Shown in pieces: positions 44,620-53,529 of a stretch of DNA of 63,834 bases (position 1 is the stretch's first letter; each line of letters begins with the position of its first letter). Source of the stretch: an uncultured Alphaproteobacteria bacterium (GTDB lineage Bacteria; Pseudomonadota; Alphaproteobacteria; Rhodobacterales; Rhodobacteraceae); the NCBI GenBank assembly GCA_902533625.1, contig CACAMI010000009.1, positions 1-63,834 of the forward strand. The letters run 5' to 3'. Made by a program: the position numbers and the translations under genes. The notes beneath the pieces are model-generated. The model was not told the DNA's origin and did no database searches. It worked only from the letters and a program-made list of their open reading frames with translations.

Positions 44620-45777
44620 ATGACTTTATTATCTACTACAGCTTCCTGGGCCGATGAGGAACATAGAATGTTTGCTGAATCAGCTTCAAAGTTTTTAGAG
44701 ATTGAACTGAGGCCAAATATCGAAAAATGGGCTGACGAAGGGTTAGTTGAAAAGGGCTTCTGGGAAAAGGCAGGGGCTATGGGCCTTATGGGAGGAAGCG
44801 TGGATGAAACTTTTGGGGGCTCTGGAGGTGATATTTCATATGATGCAATAACGGCATACCTTCAAGCCGCAAAAGGAGACGCTGGTTGGGGATATGGCAT
44901 TCAAAGCATCGTGATACATTACTTAAATTCTTACGGTTCAAATGAGCAAAAAGCAAAGTGGTTGCCTCAACTGGTTAGTGGTAAGAGGATTGCTGCACTT
45001 GCAATGACCGAACCAAATTGCGGTTCTGACTTACAATCTATAAAAACTCATGCTGAAAAAGACGGTAATCAATACAAAATAAATGGTTCAAAAACATTTA
45101 TTACTAACGGTGGAAGTGCGGACCTTATATGCTTGGCTGCGAAAACTGACCCAAAGCAAGGGTCTAAAGGAATATCCCTGCTAATGATTGAAACAGATGA
45201 CCTTGAAGGTTTTAGGCGCGGCAAACCCTTAAAGAAAGTTGGGATGAAGGGCAATGATACTGCGGAGTTATTTTTTGAAAACGTCAAAATTCCTCAAACA
45301 AATTTGCTCGGGTCAGAGGAAGGCAAAGGCTTTTACCAGCTCATGAAACAATTGCCTTGGGAAAGACTTTATATCGGAATAGCTGGGTTAGGAGCAGCTG
45401 ATTGTGCATTAGAAGAAACTTTAAAGTATGTGAAAGAAAGAAAGGCCTTCGGTCAGAGAGTTTTTGATTTTCAAAATACGAAATTTAAATTAGCAGAGCT
45501 GAAGACAAAAACGGAAGTTACACGATCTTTTATCAATGACTGTATTCAAAAGTTGGTAGCGGGTGATTTGGATGCAGCGACGGCATCGATGGCAAAGTAC
45601 TGGGGAAGTCAAATTCAAGGTGAAATACTAGACGAATGTGTTCAACTGCATGGCGGATATGGTTTTATGGCCGAATATCCAGTGGCAAGAATGTGGACCG
45701 ACGCTAGAGTTCAAAAAATTTATGGTGGCACAAATGAAATAATGAAAGAACTTATTGCAAGATCCTTGGATGACTAG
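44620..45777 (+). CDS. Acyl-CoA dehydrogenase
   Basis: Soluble FAD enzyme of 385 residues. Family blocks are IAALAMTEPNCGSDLQSI, NGSKTFITNGG, GMKGNDTAELFFENVKIP, RKAFGQRVFDFQNTKFKLAE and LHGGYGFMAEYPVARMW followed by YGGTNEIMKELI. It resembles medium- or branched-chain acyl-CoA dehydrogenases. It is not linked to an electron-transfer flavoprotein gene and stands alone; its stop overlaps the convergent cupin gene by 4 bases. A GGAAAA ribosome-binding site precedes the ATG. Its substrate is unknown, and its sequence differs clearly from the enzyme at 37298. Confidence 0.92.
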   Translation: MTLLSTTASWADEEHRMFAESASKFLEIELRPNIEKWADEGLVEKGFWEKAGAMGLMGGSVDETFGGSGGDISYDAITAYLQAAKGDAGWGYGIQSIVIHYLNSYGSNEQKAKWLPQLVSGKRIAALAMTEPNCGSDLQSIKTHAEKDGNQYKINGSKTFITNGGSADLICLAAKTDPKQGSKGISLLMIETDDLEGFRRGKPLKKVGMKGNDTAELFFENVKIPQTNLLGSEEGKGFYQLMKQLPWERLYIGIAGLGAADCALEETLKYVKERKAFGQRVFDFQNTKFKLAELKTKTEVTRSFINDCIQKLVAGDLDAATASMAKYWGSQIQGEILDECVQLHGGYGFMAEYPVARMWTDARVQKIYGGTNEIMKELIARSLDD

Positions 45778-46142
45778 GTATAAAAATTATATTTTACTTC
45801 CTCCCAACAGTTTGTGGGAAAAATCCAAAGGACCTCCAAGGGACAATTTCCAGTATTTTTAAGACCATGAGGTTCCTCTTTATGGATATATATTACCGTA
45901 TTTTCGATAATTCTTTCTTCACCATCCTTTTTCAGAAGTAACCCCTCACCACTCCTAATTAAATATATTTCCTGAGGCAAATGATTATGAAGTTCTAGTG
46001 ATGATTGAGCCGGAATTTCAAGAATTCCACATGATATTCCACTACTTAAAACTACCTTTGAATCTACCAACAACTTCCACCTTAAAGGAGCGTAATTCTC
46101 ATTACTACTCCACTCTACGTCTTTTACGTTGGTTACAAACAT
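45774..46142 (-). CDS. Small cupin-domain protein
   Basis: Single-domain cupin of 122 residues. The metal-binding pattern is seen as ELHNHLPQEIYLIRSGEG (His, His, Glu) and, in the second motif, PHGLKNTGNCPLEVLW. Typical roles are a small isomerase, lyase, dioxygenase or sensor; none can be chosen from sequence. It converges with the preceding acyl-CoA dehydrogenase gene (4-base overlap) and diverges from a GST-like gene across roughly 90 bases. Confidence 0.82.
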   Translation of the reverse strand: MFVTNVKDVEWSSNENYAPLRWKLLVDSKVVLSSGISCGILEIPAQSSLELHNHLPQEIYLIRSGEGLLLKKDGEERIIENTVIYIHKEEPHGLKNTGNCPLEVLWIFPTNCWEEVKYNFYT

Positions 46143-46233
46143 ATTTTACCCCATCTTGCTAATAAGTTATTGAACTGGCTTATCGGATAAATTAAAATTC
46201 ATTACAACGTCAACAACTTTTTTGAGAGAAATA

Positions 46234-46896
46234 ATGAAGATCAAACTCATCTATTTTAATTTTCCATTTTGGAGAGCTGAAATTTCCAGAATCTCTCTAT
46301 TTTATGGAAATATTCCCTTTGAAGATGTCCGAATATCATCAGATGACTTTTCACACATAAAGGCAACTGGTACCCTGCCAGATGGCACGGTTATACCAAC
46401 TAAAGCTTTGCCCTGTCTTTCAGTGGATGGTGTGAGTTTTTGCCAAACGGGTGCAATAGCTAGATTCTGTGGAAAGCTAAGTGGCTTATATCCAAGTGAA
46501 AACAATGTTAATTGCGCCCTAATTGACCAGGTCATTGATATTTGTACTGATATGACAAATTGCATTTCCTACCCAATAAATACTGAGGGTGAGGCCAACC
46601 GAAAGAGTTTCAGAGAATCTCTTTTTGAAAAAGATGGAAAATTATCAAAAAACTTAGAATCACTAAACTCAGTTGTCGAGAGGCAAAATTGCACAACTAA
46701 AGACTCACTTTTTTTTATTGATGACAATCTTTCATTAGGAGATTTGGCTATTTGGGGTATTGTTAAGTGGTTAAAATCAGGAGTGGTAGATTTTATTCCA
46801 ACATCGTTAATAGACAATTATTCTCATCTAAACGGTATATTTAATGGTGTTTCTAAAATTTCTAGAATTAAAGAGTGGCAAGATAAGAAACATTAA
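46234..46896 (+). CDS. Glutathione S-transferase-like protein
   Basis: GST-fold protein of about 220 residues with an N-terminal thioredoxin-like domain (KIKLIYFNFPFWRAEISRI, then ALPCLSVDGVSFCQTGAIARF, the cis-proline and SNAIL-type glutathione-binding segment) and a helical C-terminal domain containing LSLGDLAIWGIV. The pattern is closest to sigma-type GSTs. The longest frame starts at TTG 46222, but the ATG at 46234 has GAGAG upstream and begins at the family N-terminus, so I use it. The physiological substrate is unknown. Confidence 0.84.
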   Translation: MKIKLIYFNFPFWRAEISRISLFYGNIPFEDVRISSDDFSHIKATGTLPDGTVIPTKALPCLSVDGVSFCQTGAIARFCGKLSGLYPSENNVNCALIDQVIDICTDMTNCISYPINTEGEANRKSFRESLFEKDGKLSKNLESLNSVVERQNCTTKDSLFFIDDNLSLGDLAIWGIVKWLKSGVVDFIPTSLIDNYSHLNGIFNGVSKISRIKEWQDKKH

Positions 46897-46915
46897 TTTT
46901 TCTAAAATAAGAGTT

Positions 46916-47878
46916 TCAAGATATCTTCTCTAATATCAGATCTTTATCAAAGTTTGCGCCGCAAAGCAAAATAACGTTATTCTTTCCCTCGTATTCCTTT
47001 TTATTCTTTAGATACCCAGCTAAAGCTAATGCGGCAGCGCCTTCCACTAAAACTTTTTCCTTCCAAGCTAATATTTGAAGCGACTCCAAGATTTCAACCT
47101 CTGAGCAGTGAATAATTTTGTCAATAACTTCAGTTGCTATTGGAAGGGTTAGGGAATCCTCATCTACTCCACCTGCGCAGCCATCCGCTAAGGTTTCTAA
47201 ATGCTCAGTTTCAACAACAGTTCCGGCACTTATACTTGCAGCAAGCGCTGCAGAATGAATGGCACTAACTCCAATAATTTTAGTATTAGCTGAAAAACTC
47301 TTTATTACGGAACCAATGCCCGAAATCAGCCCTCCTCCGCCCATTGAAACAAAGATATTATCCACTTTAGGTTGCTGCTCAAGGATCTCCAGTGCGATTG
47401 TTCCCTGTCCAGCCATTATTAAATTATCGTTATAAGGCGAAACATAGGTGTAATTTCCAGAAGAAGCTAATTCACGAGCTTTCCTCTCTGCCAAGCCTGA
47501 ATCTCCAGGATTTAATATAGTTTTTGTTCCATAGCTCTCAATTTTAGATAATTTTGCCCTTGATACATTTTCTGGTAATACAACTGTCAGCTTGTGACCG
47601 GTTGTTTTTGCTGCGTAAGAGCATGCTATCCCATGGTTTCCTGAAGAAGCTGTGATAACAGGGCTGAAGGTAGGTAGTTTTGAAAGTTTTGACAAAGCTC
47701 CCCTCACCTTAAATGAGCCAGTAATTTGAAAATTTTCAGATTTATAGAAAACTTGAGTTTTCTCAGATAACTCCAATTTGGATCGTATAAGGGGTGTTTT
47801 AATTATATCAACGCTAACCCGATTTCGCGCTTCGATACAATCATTTGCCAATGACGAAATTAGTTTGGATGCAGCCAT
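46916..47878 (-). CDS. Serine/threonine dehydratase-like PLP enzyme (EutB-like)
   Basis: Fold-type II PLP enzyme of 320 residues. The Schiff-base lysine is in FQITGSFKVRGALSK, the substrate loop is TASSGNHG, the phosphate-binding glycine loop is SMGGGGLISGI, and ADGCAGGVDEDS lies near the C-terminal part. That last segment and pairing with an ornithine-cyclodeaminase-like gene (21 bases upstream) point to EutB, the hydroxyectoine-utilisation dehydratase. Beta-hydroxyaspartate dehydratase (BhcB) also pairs with such a gene, and plain threonine dehydratase is possible, so I leave the symbol empty. No doeA/doeB or bhcA/bhcC genes are adjacent. Confidence 0.85.
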   Translation of the reverse strand: MAASKLISSLANDCIEARNRVSVDIIKTPLIRSKLELSEKTQVFYKSENFQITGSFKVRGALSKLSKLPTFSPVITASSGNHGIACSYAAKTTGHKLTVVLPENVSRAKLSKIESYGTKTILNPGDSGLAERKARELASSGNYTYVSPYNDNLIMAGQGTIALEILEQQPKVDNIFVSMGGGGLISGIGSVIKSFSANTKIIGVSAIHSAALAASISAGTVVETEHLETLADGCAGGVDEDSLTLPIATEVIDKIIHCSEVEILESLQILAWKEKVLVEGAAALALAGYLKNKKEYEGKNNVILLCGANFDKDLILEKIS

Positions 47879-47899
47879 TTATTCTTCCTTAATACTTGC

Positions 47900-48832
47900 C
47901 TACAACAGAACTGTTCCAGATATTGCAATATCTTGAGGTGCAATACCTGTAAGATCCGCTATAGTAACGGATTCCTCAGAAAGTCTTCCACCTTCGGTCT
48001 TATTAAAAATATTACCAATTTCTATGGGCCTTAAGGCAGAGCGCGTTTCTTTTATTGATTGAAACTCTCCATGATCCAGAGATTGGGAATTTAAATCAGA
48101 AACCAGGAGATCTGCTCTATGCAGAAGATCAGTGTCCAACTCTTGTTTTCCTAAACTATCTGCCCCAATTGAAGTTATATGGGTTGAAGCTGATACCCAT
48201 GAATTTCTAACTATATGTTCTGTTGAAGGTGTCGTGGTTATTATTATATCAGCTTTTTTTACTCCTTCTTCGAGGTCCGTAGCAGGCTTTATTTCCAAAC
48301 CTTTAGAAGAAAGGTCTTCGCAAGCCTTCTTAGCGTTCCTCAAAGATCTGCCCCATACCGAATATTGGTAGATATCTGGGCTTAGGCGTGACAAGCATTC
48401 AGCCTGAAACCTGCATTGAAGTCCTGTACCAATAAGTAATACATTCTTTGCATTATTAGGAGCAAGCTCAATAGTAGTAATCGCACCCCCAATACCAGTT
48501 CGCATATCTGTCAACCATCCTTCATCTTTGAGTAGTGCTACAGGCTCGCCCGAAGTAGCGCTAAAAACTACCATAACTCCATTGGATGATGGTCTTCCAA
48601 GGCTGGGGTTGTCATAAAAACCTGTTGCAATCTTAATAACAAAAAAATCATCACCTTTGATATGTCCAGACTTAATATGGCAATCCCCATTGTTATCTGG
48701 GAATGAAAGATGGCCAACAGGAGCTATACTGGCGTTATCTGTAGATGCAGATATATATGCCATTCTTATGGCCTCAACAGCCTTATCAAAGTCAAAGTTA
48801 TTTTGAATATCGTTTTTATCTAAAATTCGCAT
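47900..48832 (-). CDS. Ornithine cyclodeaminase/mu-crystallin family protein (EutC-like)
   Basis: NAD(P)-binding protein of 310 residues. The Rossmann motif is LLIGTGLQCRFQAECL, preceded by LLKDEGWLTDMRTGIGGAI with the substrate arginine and lysine, and followed by IITTTPSTEHIV and HITSIGADSLGKQELD. The family includes ornithine cyclodeaminase, iminosuccinate reductase (BhcD), arginine dehydrogenase (DauB) and EutC. Because it is upstream of the EutB-like dehydratase gene in one operon, an EutC-type role in diamino- or hydroxy-acid catabolism is the best guess. Start is ATG at 48832, 8 bases after the GFA-fold gene. Confidence 0.86.
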   Translation of the reverse strand: MRILDKNDIQNNFDFDKAVEAIRMAYISASTDNASIAPVGHLSFPDNNGDCHIKSGHIKGDDFFVIKIATGFYDNPSLGRPSSNGVMVVFSATSGEPVALLKDEGWLTDMRTGIGGAITTIELAPNNAKNVLLIGTGLQCRFQAECLSRLSPDIYQYSVWGRSLRNAKKACEDLSSKGLEIKPATDLEEGVKKADIIITTTPSTEHIVRNSWVSASTHITSIGADSLGKQELDTDLLHRADLLVSDLNSQSLDHGEFQSIKETRSALRPIEIGNIFNKTEGGRLSEESVTIADLTGIAPQDIAISGTVLL

Positions 48833-48840
48833 GATAACTA

Positions 48841-49203
48841 TTATCTTTTCTCAATTAAAGTTAGGGAGCTTCCTTCAACTTTTCCAATTTTTTCAAGATC
48901 ATCAAGAGTTAGATGATCAAAGCATCCTACATTTACTCCCATTGCATCTGCAGATCGCCTTTTGTGGTGCGTGTAAATTCCACAGGTTTTGCAAAAATAA
49001 TGTTTAGCTACCTTTGTGTTCCATTCATAAAGGATGATGTGCTCTTTACCTTTTAAAAGTTTAAACTCCTCAGTTTCTATTAGATTAATTACAGTTCCCT
49101 TTCTTTTGCAAAGGGAGCAATCACATCTGACTGTCTTCTTAAAATCAGATTCCACTTCAAAAATTACAGCTTGGCAATGACATGATCCTTGATACTTAGG
49201 CAT
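48841..49203 (-). CDS. GFA-family (glutathione-dependent formaldehyde-activating-like) zinc protein
   Basis: Zinc-binding GFA/CENP-V-fold protein of 120 residues with the cysteine pattern GSCHCQAVIFEV, CDCSLCKRKG and FCKTCGIYTHH. The prototype Gfa was reported to speed formation of S-hydroxymethylglutathione, but that activity has been questioned and most members have unknown roles. It leads a minus-strand unit with the EutC-like and EutB-like genes. Formaldehyde could be produced by the Rieske and FAD enzymes encoded downstream; that link is speculative. Confidence 0.87.
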   Translation of the reverse strand: MPKYQGSCHCQAVIFEVESDFKKTVRCDCSLCKRKGTVINLIETEEFKLLKGKEHIILYEWNTKVAKHYFCKTCGIYTHHKRRSADAMGVNVGCFDHLTLDDLEKIGKVEGSSLTLIEKR

Positions 49204-49287
49204 TTCTTGTCCTCTTAAAATTTAATTTCCTTTTTTTTATAGTATTACTTATAAGATCCTTAAGAACAATCGAAAGTTGAAATAGTG

Positions 49288-50301
49288 ATGTCTTCCTCAG
49301 CAAAAGGATACGCTGCATCGAGTAGCACCGATGCTTTAACCTTGATAAAATTCAGACTAAAAGACCTTTTGCCTGATGAAGTGGAAGTTGCGATAGATCA
49401 TTGTGGATTATGCGGAACTGACTTGAGTTACATAAAGGATAAATTTCAGATAACTGAGTACCCTTTTATAGGCGGTCATGAGATTGTTGGTAGAGTAGTA
49501 AAATTAGGAACCAATGTCACTGATTTATCATTAGATCAAAAAGTAGGTATTGGATTTTATCGTGGGTTTTGTAACTCATGTTCCTTTTGCAACAGTGGAA
49601 ATGAAAATTTATGCTCCTCAAAAGAATCTACTATAGCGTCTCATGGCGGCTTTTCCGATAAAATAAGAGTACAAGGAAAAGCATGTATTAAAATACCAGA
49701 CACCATGAATTATAAAAATGTGTCGCCATTGCTATGTGCAGGCATAACAGTATATAGTCCGTTAGTTGAGTATAATGTTTCCCAAAGTAGTAAAGTTGCA
49801 GTTATTGGTATTGGAGGCTTGGGCCACATAGCTATTATGTTCCTAAAGAAGTGGGGTTGCGAGGTTACAGCTTTCACAAGTACAGAGTCTAAAAAGGCTG
49901 ATGCCTTACACTTTGGAGCAGATAGGGCAATTGGAACCTATGACACTGATCAAAAGACCCATTATAACGAATATTTTGATCTTATCTTTAATACTATTGA
50001 AGAAGATTTAAACTGGAATGAGCTATTAAATCTTTTGAAGCCAAATGGAAGGCTTCATTTTCTGGGACTGCCAAGAAATAAGATATCTTTTGACATCATA
50101 AATCTACTTAGATTCCAAAAAACTATCTCGGCTTCAATAGTTGGTAGCCCATCTAGAATTTCAAATATGCTTAACTTTGCTTCAAAGAACGGCATTTCAC
50201 CAGAAACCGAACATTTTCATTTTTCTGATATTAATAAAGCTATCAGCAGACTTAAGGACGGTAAGATTAGGTATAGAGCTGTTTTGAGCTGGAATAACTG
50301 A
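49288..50301 (+). CDS. Zinc-dependent alcohol dehydrogenase (MDR family)
   Basis: Medium-chain NAD(P)-dependent alcohol dehydrogenase of about 337 residues. Catalytic zinc ligands are in CGLCGTDLSYIKD and GGHEIVGRV, the structural zinc cysteines in GFCNSCSFCNSGNENLC, and the Rossmann motif is GIGGLGHIAIMFL. The pattern resembles the YahK/cinnamyl-alcohol dehydrogenase group, which reduces diverse aldehydes with NADPH. A GTG at 49285 directly precedes the ATG at 49288; the ATG is used. It diverges from the GFA-fold gene across about 80 bases. The physiological aldehyde is unknown. Confidence 0.89.
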   Translation: MSSSAKGYAASSSTDALTLIKFRLKDLLPDEVEVAIDHCGLCGTDLSYIKDKFQITEYPFIGGHEIVGRVVKLGTNVTDLSLDQKVGIGFYRGFCNSCSFCNSGNENLCSSKESTIASHGGFSDKIRVQGKACIKIPDTMNYKNVSPLLCAGITVYSPLVEYNVSQSSKVAVIGIGGLGHIAIMFLKKWGCEVTAFTSTESKKADALHFGADRAIGTYDTDQKTHYNEYFDLIFNTIEEDLNWNELLNLLKPNGRLHFLGLPRNKISFDIINLLRFQKTISASIVGSPSRISNMLNFASKNGISPETEHFHFSDINKAISRLKDGKIRYRAVLSWNN

Positions 50302-50522
50302 TAGACCTACTTCATATAAACTTGTTGCGATATTAGTAGTTGGGCACGCCGATAAAACTACAAAAGTTGCTCTAGCAGCTCCGATAAAAAAGAATAAGCA
50401 GAAAATACTCACGGTACTAGGGTGATGAACATCTTTAGTAAAAATCCTTAATTGTCTGCCTAGAAATGCTTCTGGCAAAATAGGATTATTTGGGCTAGGA
50501 AAGATGAGACTATGATGGTTAA

Positions 50523-51410
50523 TTGGCTCACAGGAGTGTAAACATTAGAGAAAATAAATATTTTGGTGTTGTTTTAGTTCTTTTAGCAGGAATTCTGTGG
50601 TCCACTGTAGGGATAGCGGTAAGATTAATTGAAGAGGCTTCGGTTTGGCAAATCCTATTTTATCGCTCTGGAAGTTTATCTATTTTCTTACTTATTGTGA
50701 TCAATTTTTTTCACAAGGCTAATGTTTTACGATTACTGAAAGAAAATATCCTAACTTATCTTTACGGTGGGACCGCCTTATTTTTTGCTTATTCGGGTGG
50801 AATTTATTCTATTCAACATACTTCAGTAGCTAACGCTATGCTCCTTTTTGGATCAGCACCAATCATGACTGCAATTCTAGCGAGTTTATTTATTAAAGAG
50901 CGCATCGGGATTTCCACAGCATTATCAATAGGGGCGGCATTTATTGGTATATTAATCATGGTTATCCAAGAAAGTTCTGGAAACAGTTTGAAAGGAAACT
51001 TAGCAGCCTTAGCTTCTGCATTTGCATTTTCCTTATTCACAATTAACTTAAGGTATCAAAAAAACATAGAAATGCTTCCTTGTATTTTTATGTCTGGTTT
51101 GGTTGGTATAATGCTTACTTCAATAATTATCTACTACGATGGCTCTGGAGTTAATCTTCCTCAAGGTGATGTCACGATTGCGATTTGCATGGGAGTATTC
51201 CAGGTAGGAAGTGGTTTAGTACTGTACACTATTGGGTCAAAATCTGTACCGGCAGCCCAACTAACCATACTTGCAATGGGTGAAGTTTTGCTTGGTCCAG
51301 TGTGGGTCTGGATCTTTTTGGGAGAAGTGGTTTCTCTAAATACGTTTATAGGAGGTTCCATTTTACTTTGTGCTATTACTTATAATGCTCTTTATGTTAA
51401 AGAGGCTTAA
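50523..51410 (+). CDS. EamA-family drug/metabolite transporter
   Basis: Ten-segment inner-membrane transporter of the EamA/DMT group (295 residues in the longest frame). It is a paralog of the transporter at 27084: both share a RLIEEA segment followed by a LFYRS motif in the N-terminal half. The start is unclear: TTG at 50523 opens the frame, while an AGGAG at 50532-50536 would fit a start near residue 8, where the codon is ATT. Its substrate is not predictable; a co-located catabolic gene set suggests efflux of a metabolite or amino acid. Confidence 0.83.
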   Translation: MAHRSVNIRENKYFGVVLVLLAGILWSTVGIAVRLIEEASVWQILFYRSGSLSIFLLIVINFFHKANVLRLLKENILTYLYGGTALFFAYSGGIYSIQHTSVANAMLLFGSAPIMTAILASLFIKERIGISTALSIGAAFIGILIMVIQESSGNSLKGNLAALASAFAFSLFTINLRYQKNIEMLPCIFMSGLVGIMLTSIIIYYDGSGVNLPQGDVTIAICMGVFQVGSGLVLYTIGSKSVPAAQLTILAMGEVLLGPVWVWIFLGEVVSLNTFIGGSILLCAITYNALYVKEA

Positions 51411-51570
51411 ATACAATAACGGTCAAGAGGGATAGTTGGTTAACAAGAAATTTCATTTGCTAAATTTCAGGGCGAGAATGCTTAATACTTGAAACTTAGA
51501 TCAAATTTAATAATTCAGATTATTTTTGAAGTTTAATTTGGATTGTGTAGACTACATTGAGAGAAAAAAT

Positions 51571-52389
51571 ATGTATAAAACTTTAGAACTAGATATAACT
51601 GATGGCATTGCAGCAGTTTCTTTAAATAGACCAGAAAAACATAATGCAATAAATTTTGATATGTTTCGTGAACTTGGAGAGGTTGGCGAACATTTAAAAT
51701 CTAATAATGAGGTAAGAGCCGTTATACTTTCTGGAAAAGGAAAATCATTTTGTGCCGGCATAGACCTATCCGAAATGGGTAAACTCACTAAGGACGGATC
51801 TTTTGATGAAATGGCATTAACTCCCCTGCCCGGTTCTGAGTCAAATTTTTTTCAAAGGGCTGCTACAATATGGTATGATATTCCTGTTCCGGTAATTTCA
51901 TCAGTGCATGGAATCTGTTTTGGAGGAGGAACTCAGATTTGTCTAGGCTCAGACATACGAGTAGCGCACCCTGATACAAGATTTTCAATAATGGAATTAA
52001 AATGGGGAATTATACCTGATATGGGTATATCAACAACCCTTCCGAGACTAACCAGTTATGATAAAGCAATGGAACTTACCATGACGAATAGAGAATTTCT
52101 AGCTAAGGAAGCCTTCGACCTTGGTATTGTCACTAAAATTTCTAATGATCCTAAAAACGACTGTAAAGCCATTGCAAAAAATATCTTAAATAAGTCACCT
52201 GACGCCATTATCCAGCTAAAAAAGCTGTATAAAAAGGCTTGGTCTACCGAAAGAGGTCAATTGTTGAAGTTAGAAGCTAATTTGCAAACAACTTTAATGG
52301 GTGGCGAAAACCAAATAGAAGCGATATCAGCAAATTTTGGACAGAGAGATCCACATTTTAAGCCAGTTAAGTCGCATATAAAGAATTGA
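51571..52389 (+). CDS. Crotonase-fold enoyl-CoA hydratase/isomerase family protein
   Basis: Crotonase superfamily protein of 272 residues. Diagnostic blocks are LNRPEKHNAIN, GKGKSFCAGIDLSEM (oxyanion region), GICFGGGTQICLGSDIRVA and MELKWGIIPDMG, where a glutamate in MELKWG sits near the usual catalytic position. The longest frame starts at TTG 51526, but the ATG at 51571 is preceded by GAGAG and starts at the family N-terminus, so I use it. It lies 9 bases before the DauA-like FAD gene, hinting at one transcript. The substrate is unknown. Confidence 0.87.
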   Translation: MYKTLELDITDGIAAVSLNRPEKHNAINFDMFRELGEVGEHLKSNNEVRAVILSGKGKSFCAGIDLSEMGKLTKDGSFDEMALTPLPGSESNFFQRAATIWYDIPVPVISSVHGICFGGGTQICLGSDIRVAHPDTRFSIMELKWGIIPDMGISTTLPRLTSYDKAMELTMTNREFLAKEAFDLGIVTKISNDPKNDCKAIAKNILNKSPDAIIQLKKLYKKAWSTERGQLLKLEANLQTTLMGGENQIEAISANFGQRDPHFKPVKSHIKN

Positions 52390-52398
52390 TTAAACTAA

Positions 52399-53475
52399 AT
52401 GATAGATGTTTTGGTAATAGGTGGTGGTATAGCGGGAATCTCAATCGGTTCGAGATTATCGGAAACATCTAAAGTAATAATTTTGGAGGCAGAAAAAGAA
52501 CTTGCTTACCATGCTTCTAGCAGATCCGCAGCAACATTTATTGAAAACTATGGAAATGACGTAGTAAGAAGTTTAAACACAGCAAGTAAGCATTATTTAG
52601 AGAATGATAATGGCGGTGTTTTGTCTCCGCGTGGGATGATGCTTGTTGGGAAAAAGGGTCAGGAAAATCATTTCTTAAGAGATTCTGAAACTTTTGGTTT
52701 AACCGAAATGTCAATCCATGAAGCAAAAAAGAAATTTGACATACTAGATCCAGAAAATGTCACCAAGGTTAGTTATAGAGCTGATGTCTTCGACCTTGAT
52801 ACTGATCTTTTTTTTCAAAATTTTCTAAAAAGGTTTAAAAAAAATGGTGGACATGTATACACCAATTCGAAAGTTTTGAGCATAAGTTACGGTAACAATA
52901 AGTGGGTCGTTAAGACCTCAAAGGAAGAATTTGAAGCGAAGCTATTAATAAACGCATCAGGAGCATGGGTCGATGAAGTAGCAAAAATGGCTGGGATAGA
53001 ACCTCTTAACTTCACTCCCTATAGGAGGTCTATTGCGCGCATAAAGATTTCAGACACTGATACTGTTAAAGGTTGGCCCATGGTAACGGGTGTAAATGAG
53101 GAGTTTTACGCCAAACCGGATGCTGGACAGATAATTGTTTCACCAGCTGATGAAACAGCCACAAACCCACACGATGCTTGGCCGACCGAGGAAGATTTGG
53201 CCACAGGTATCGATTTTTTAAGCCAAATTGCAGAGATATCGGTAGATAGGATTACCTCAAGCTGGGCAGGTTTGCGAACATTTTCACCAGATAAAGCATT
53301 AGTCATTGGACATGATAAAATTAATTCAGAATTTTTCTGGTTTGCTGGGCAGGGAGGTTATGGCTTCCAAACTTCAGCTGCCGCAAGTGAGTTGGCTTCA
53401 GAGTTAATTTTAGGAATTAGTCCGTGCATTGGAAAAGATGTATCTAACTCTTTATCTCCGAGCCGGTTTTACTAA
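52399..53475 (+). CDS. FAD-dependent D-amino-acid dehydrogenase-like protein (DauA-like)
   Basis: FAD enzyme of 358 residues in the DAO superfamily. The dinucleotide motif is VIGGGIAGIS, followed by YHASSRSAATF with the histidine and serine positions of D-arginine dehydrogenase, SWAGLRTF near the C-terminus and WFAGQGGYGFQTSAAASELA at the flavin end. From memory its order and spacing match Pseudomonas DauA more closely than sarcosine or glycine oxidases. It would oxidise a D-amino acid, or a related amine, and feed electrons to the respiratory chain. No dauB-like gene is adjacent (the nearest such protein is at 47900). Confidence 0.86.
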   Translation: MIDVLVIGGGIAGISIGSRLSETSKVIILEAEKELAYHASSRSAATFIENYGNDVVRSLNTASKHYLENDNGGVLSPRGMMLVGKKGQENHFLRDSETFGLTEMSIHEAKKKFDILDPENVTKVSYRADVFDLDTDLFFQNFLKRFKKNGGHVYTNSKVLSISYGNNKWVVKTSKEEFEAKLLINASGAWVDEVAKMAGIEPLNFTPYRRSIARIKISDTDTVKGWPMVTGVNEEFYAKPDAGQIIVSPADETATNPHDAWPTEEDLATGIDFLSQIAEISVDRITSSWAGLRTFSPDKALVIGHDKINSEFFWFAGQGGYGFQTSAAASELASELILGISPCIGKDVSNSLSPSRFY

Positions 53476-53529
53476 GAAATGTTCCAAGCAACTAATTTTT
53501 ATATCAAGTAACATAATCTAGAAGCAGTT

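Noticed and set aside
46916-48832. Beta-hydroxyaspartate cycle genes bhcB/bhcD
   Set aside because: The pair also fits EutB/EutC, the dehydratase has an ADGCAGGVDEDS segment closer to EutB, and neither bhcA nor bhcC is adjacent.
50197-50478. 93-codon minus-strand frame with a hydrophobic stretch, overlapping the end of the zinc alcohol dehydrogenase gene
   Set aside because: No family match and about 100 bases lie antisense to a well-supported gene. The rest of the 221-base spacer has nothing convincing, though a decayed membrane-protein fragment cannot be excluded.
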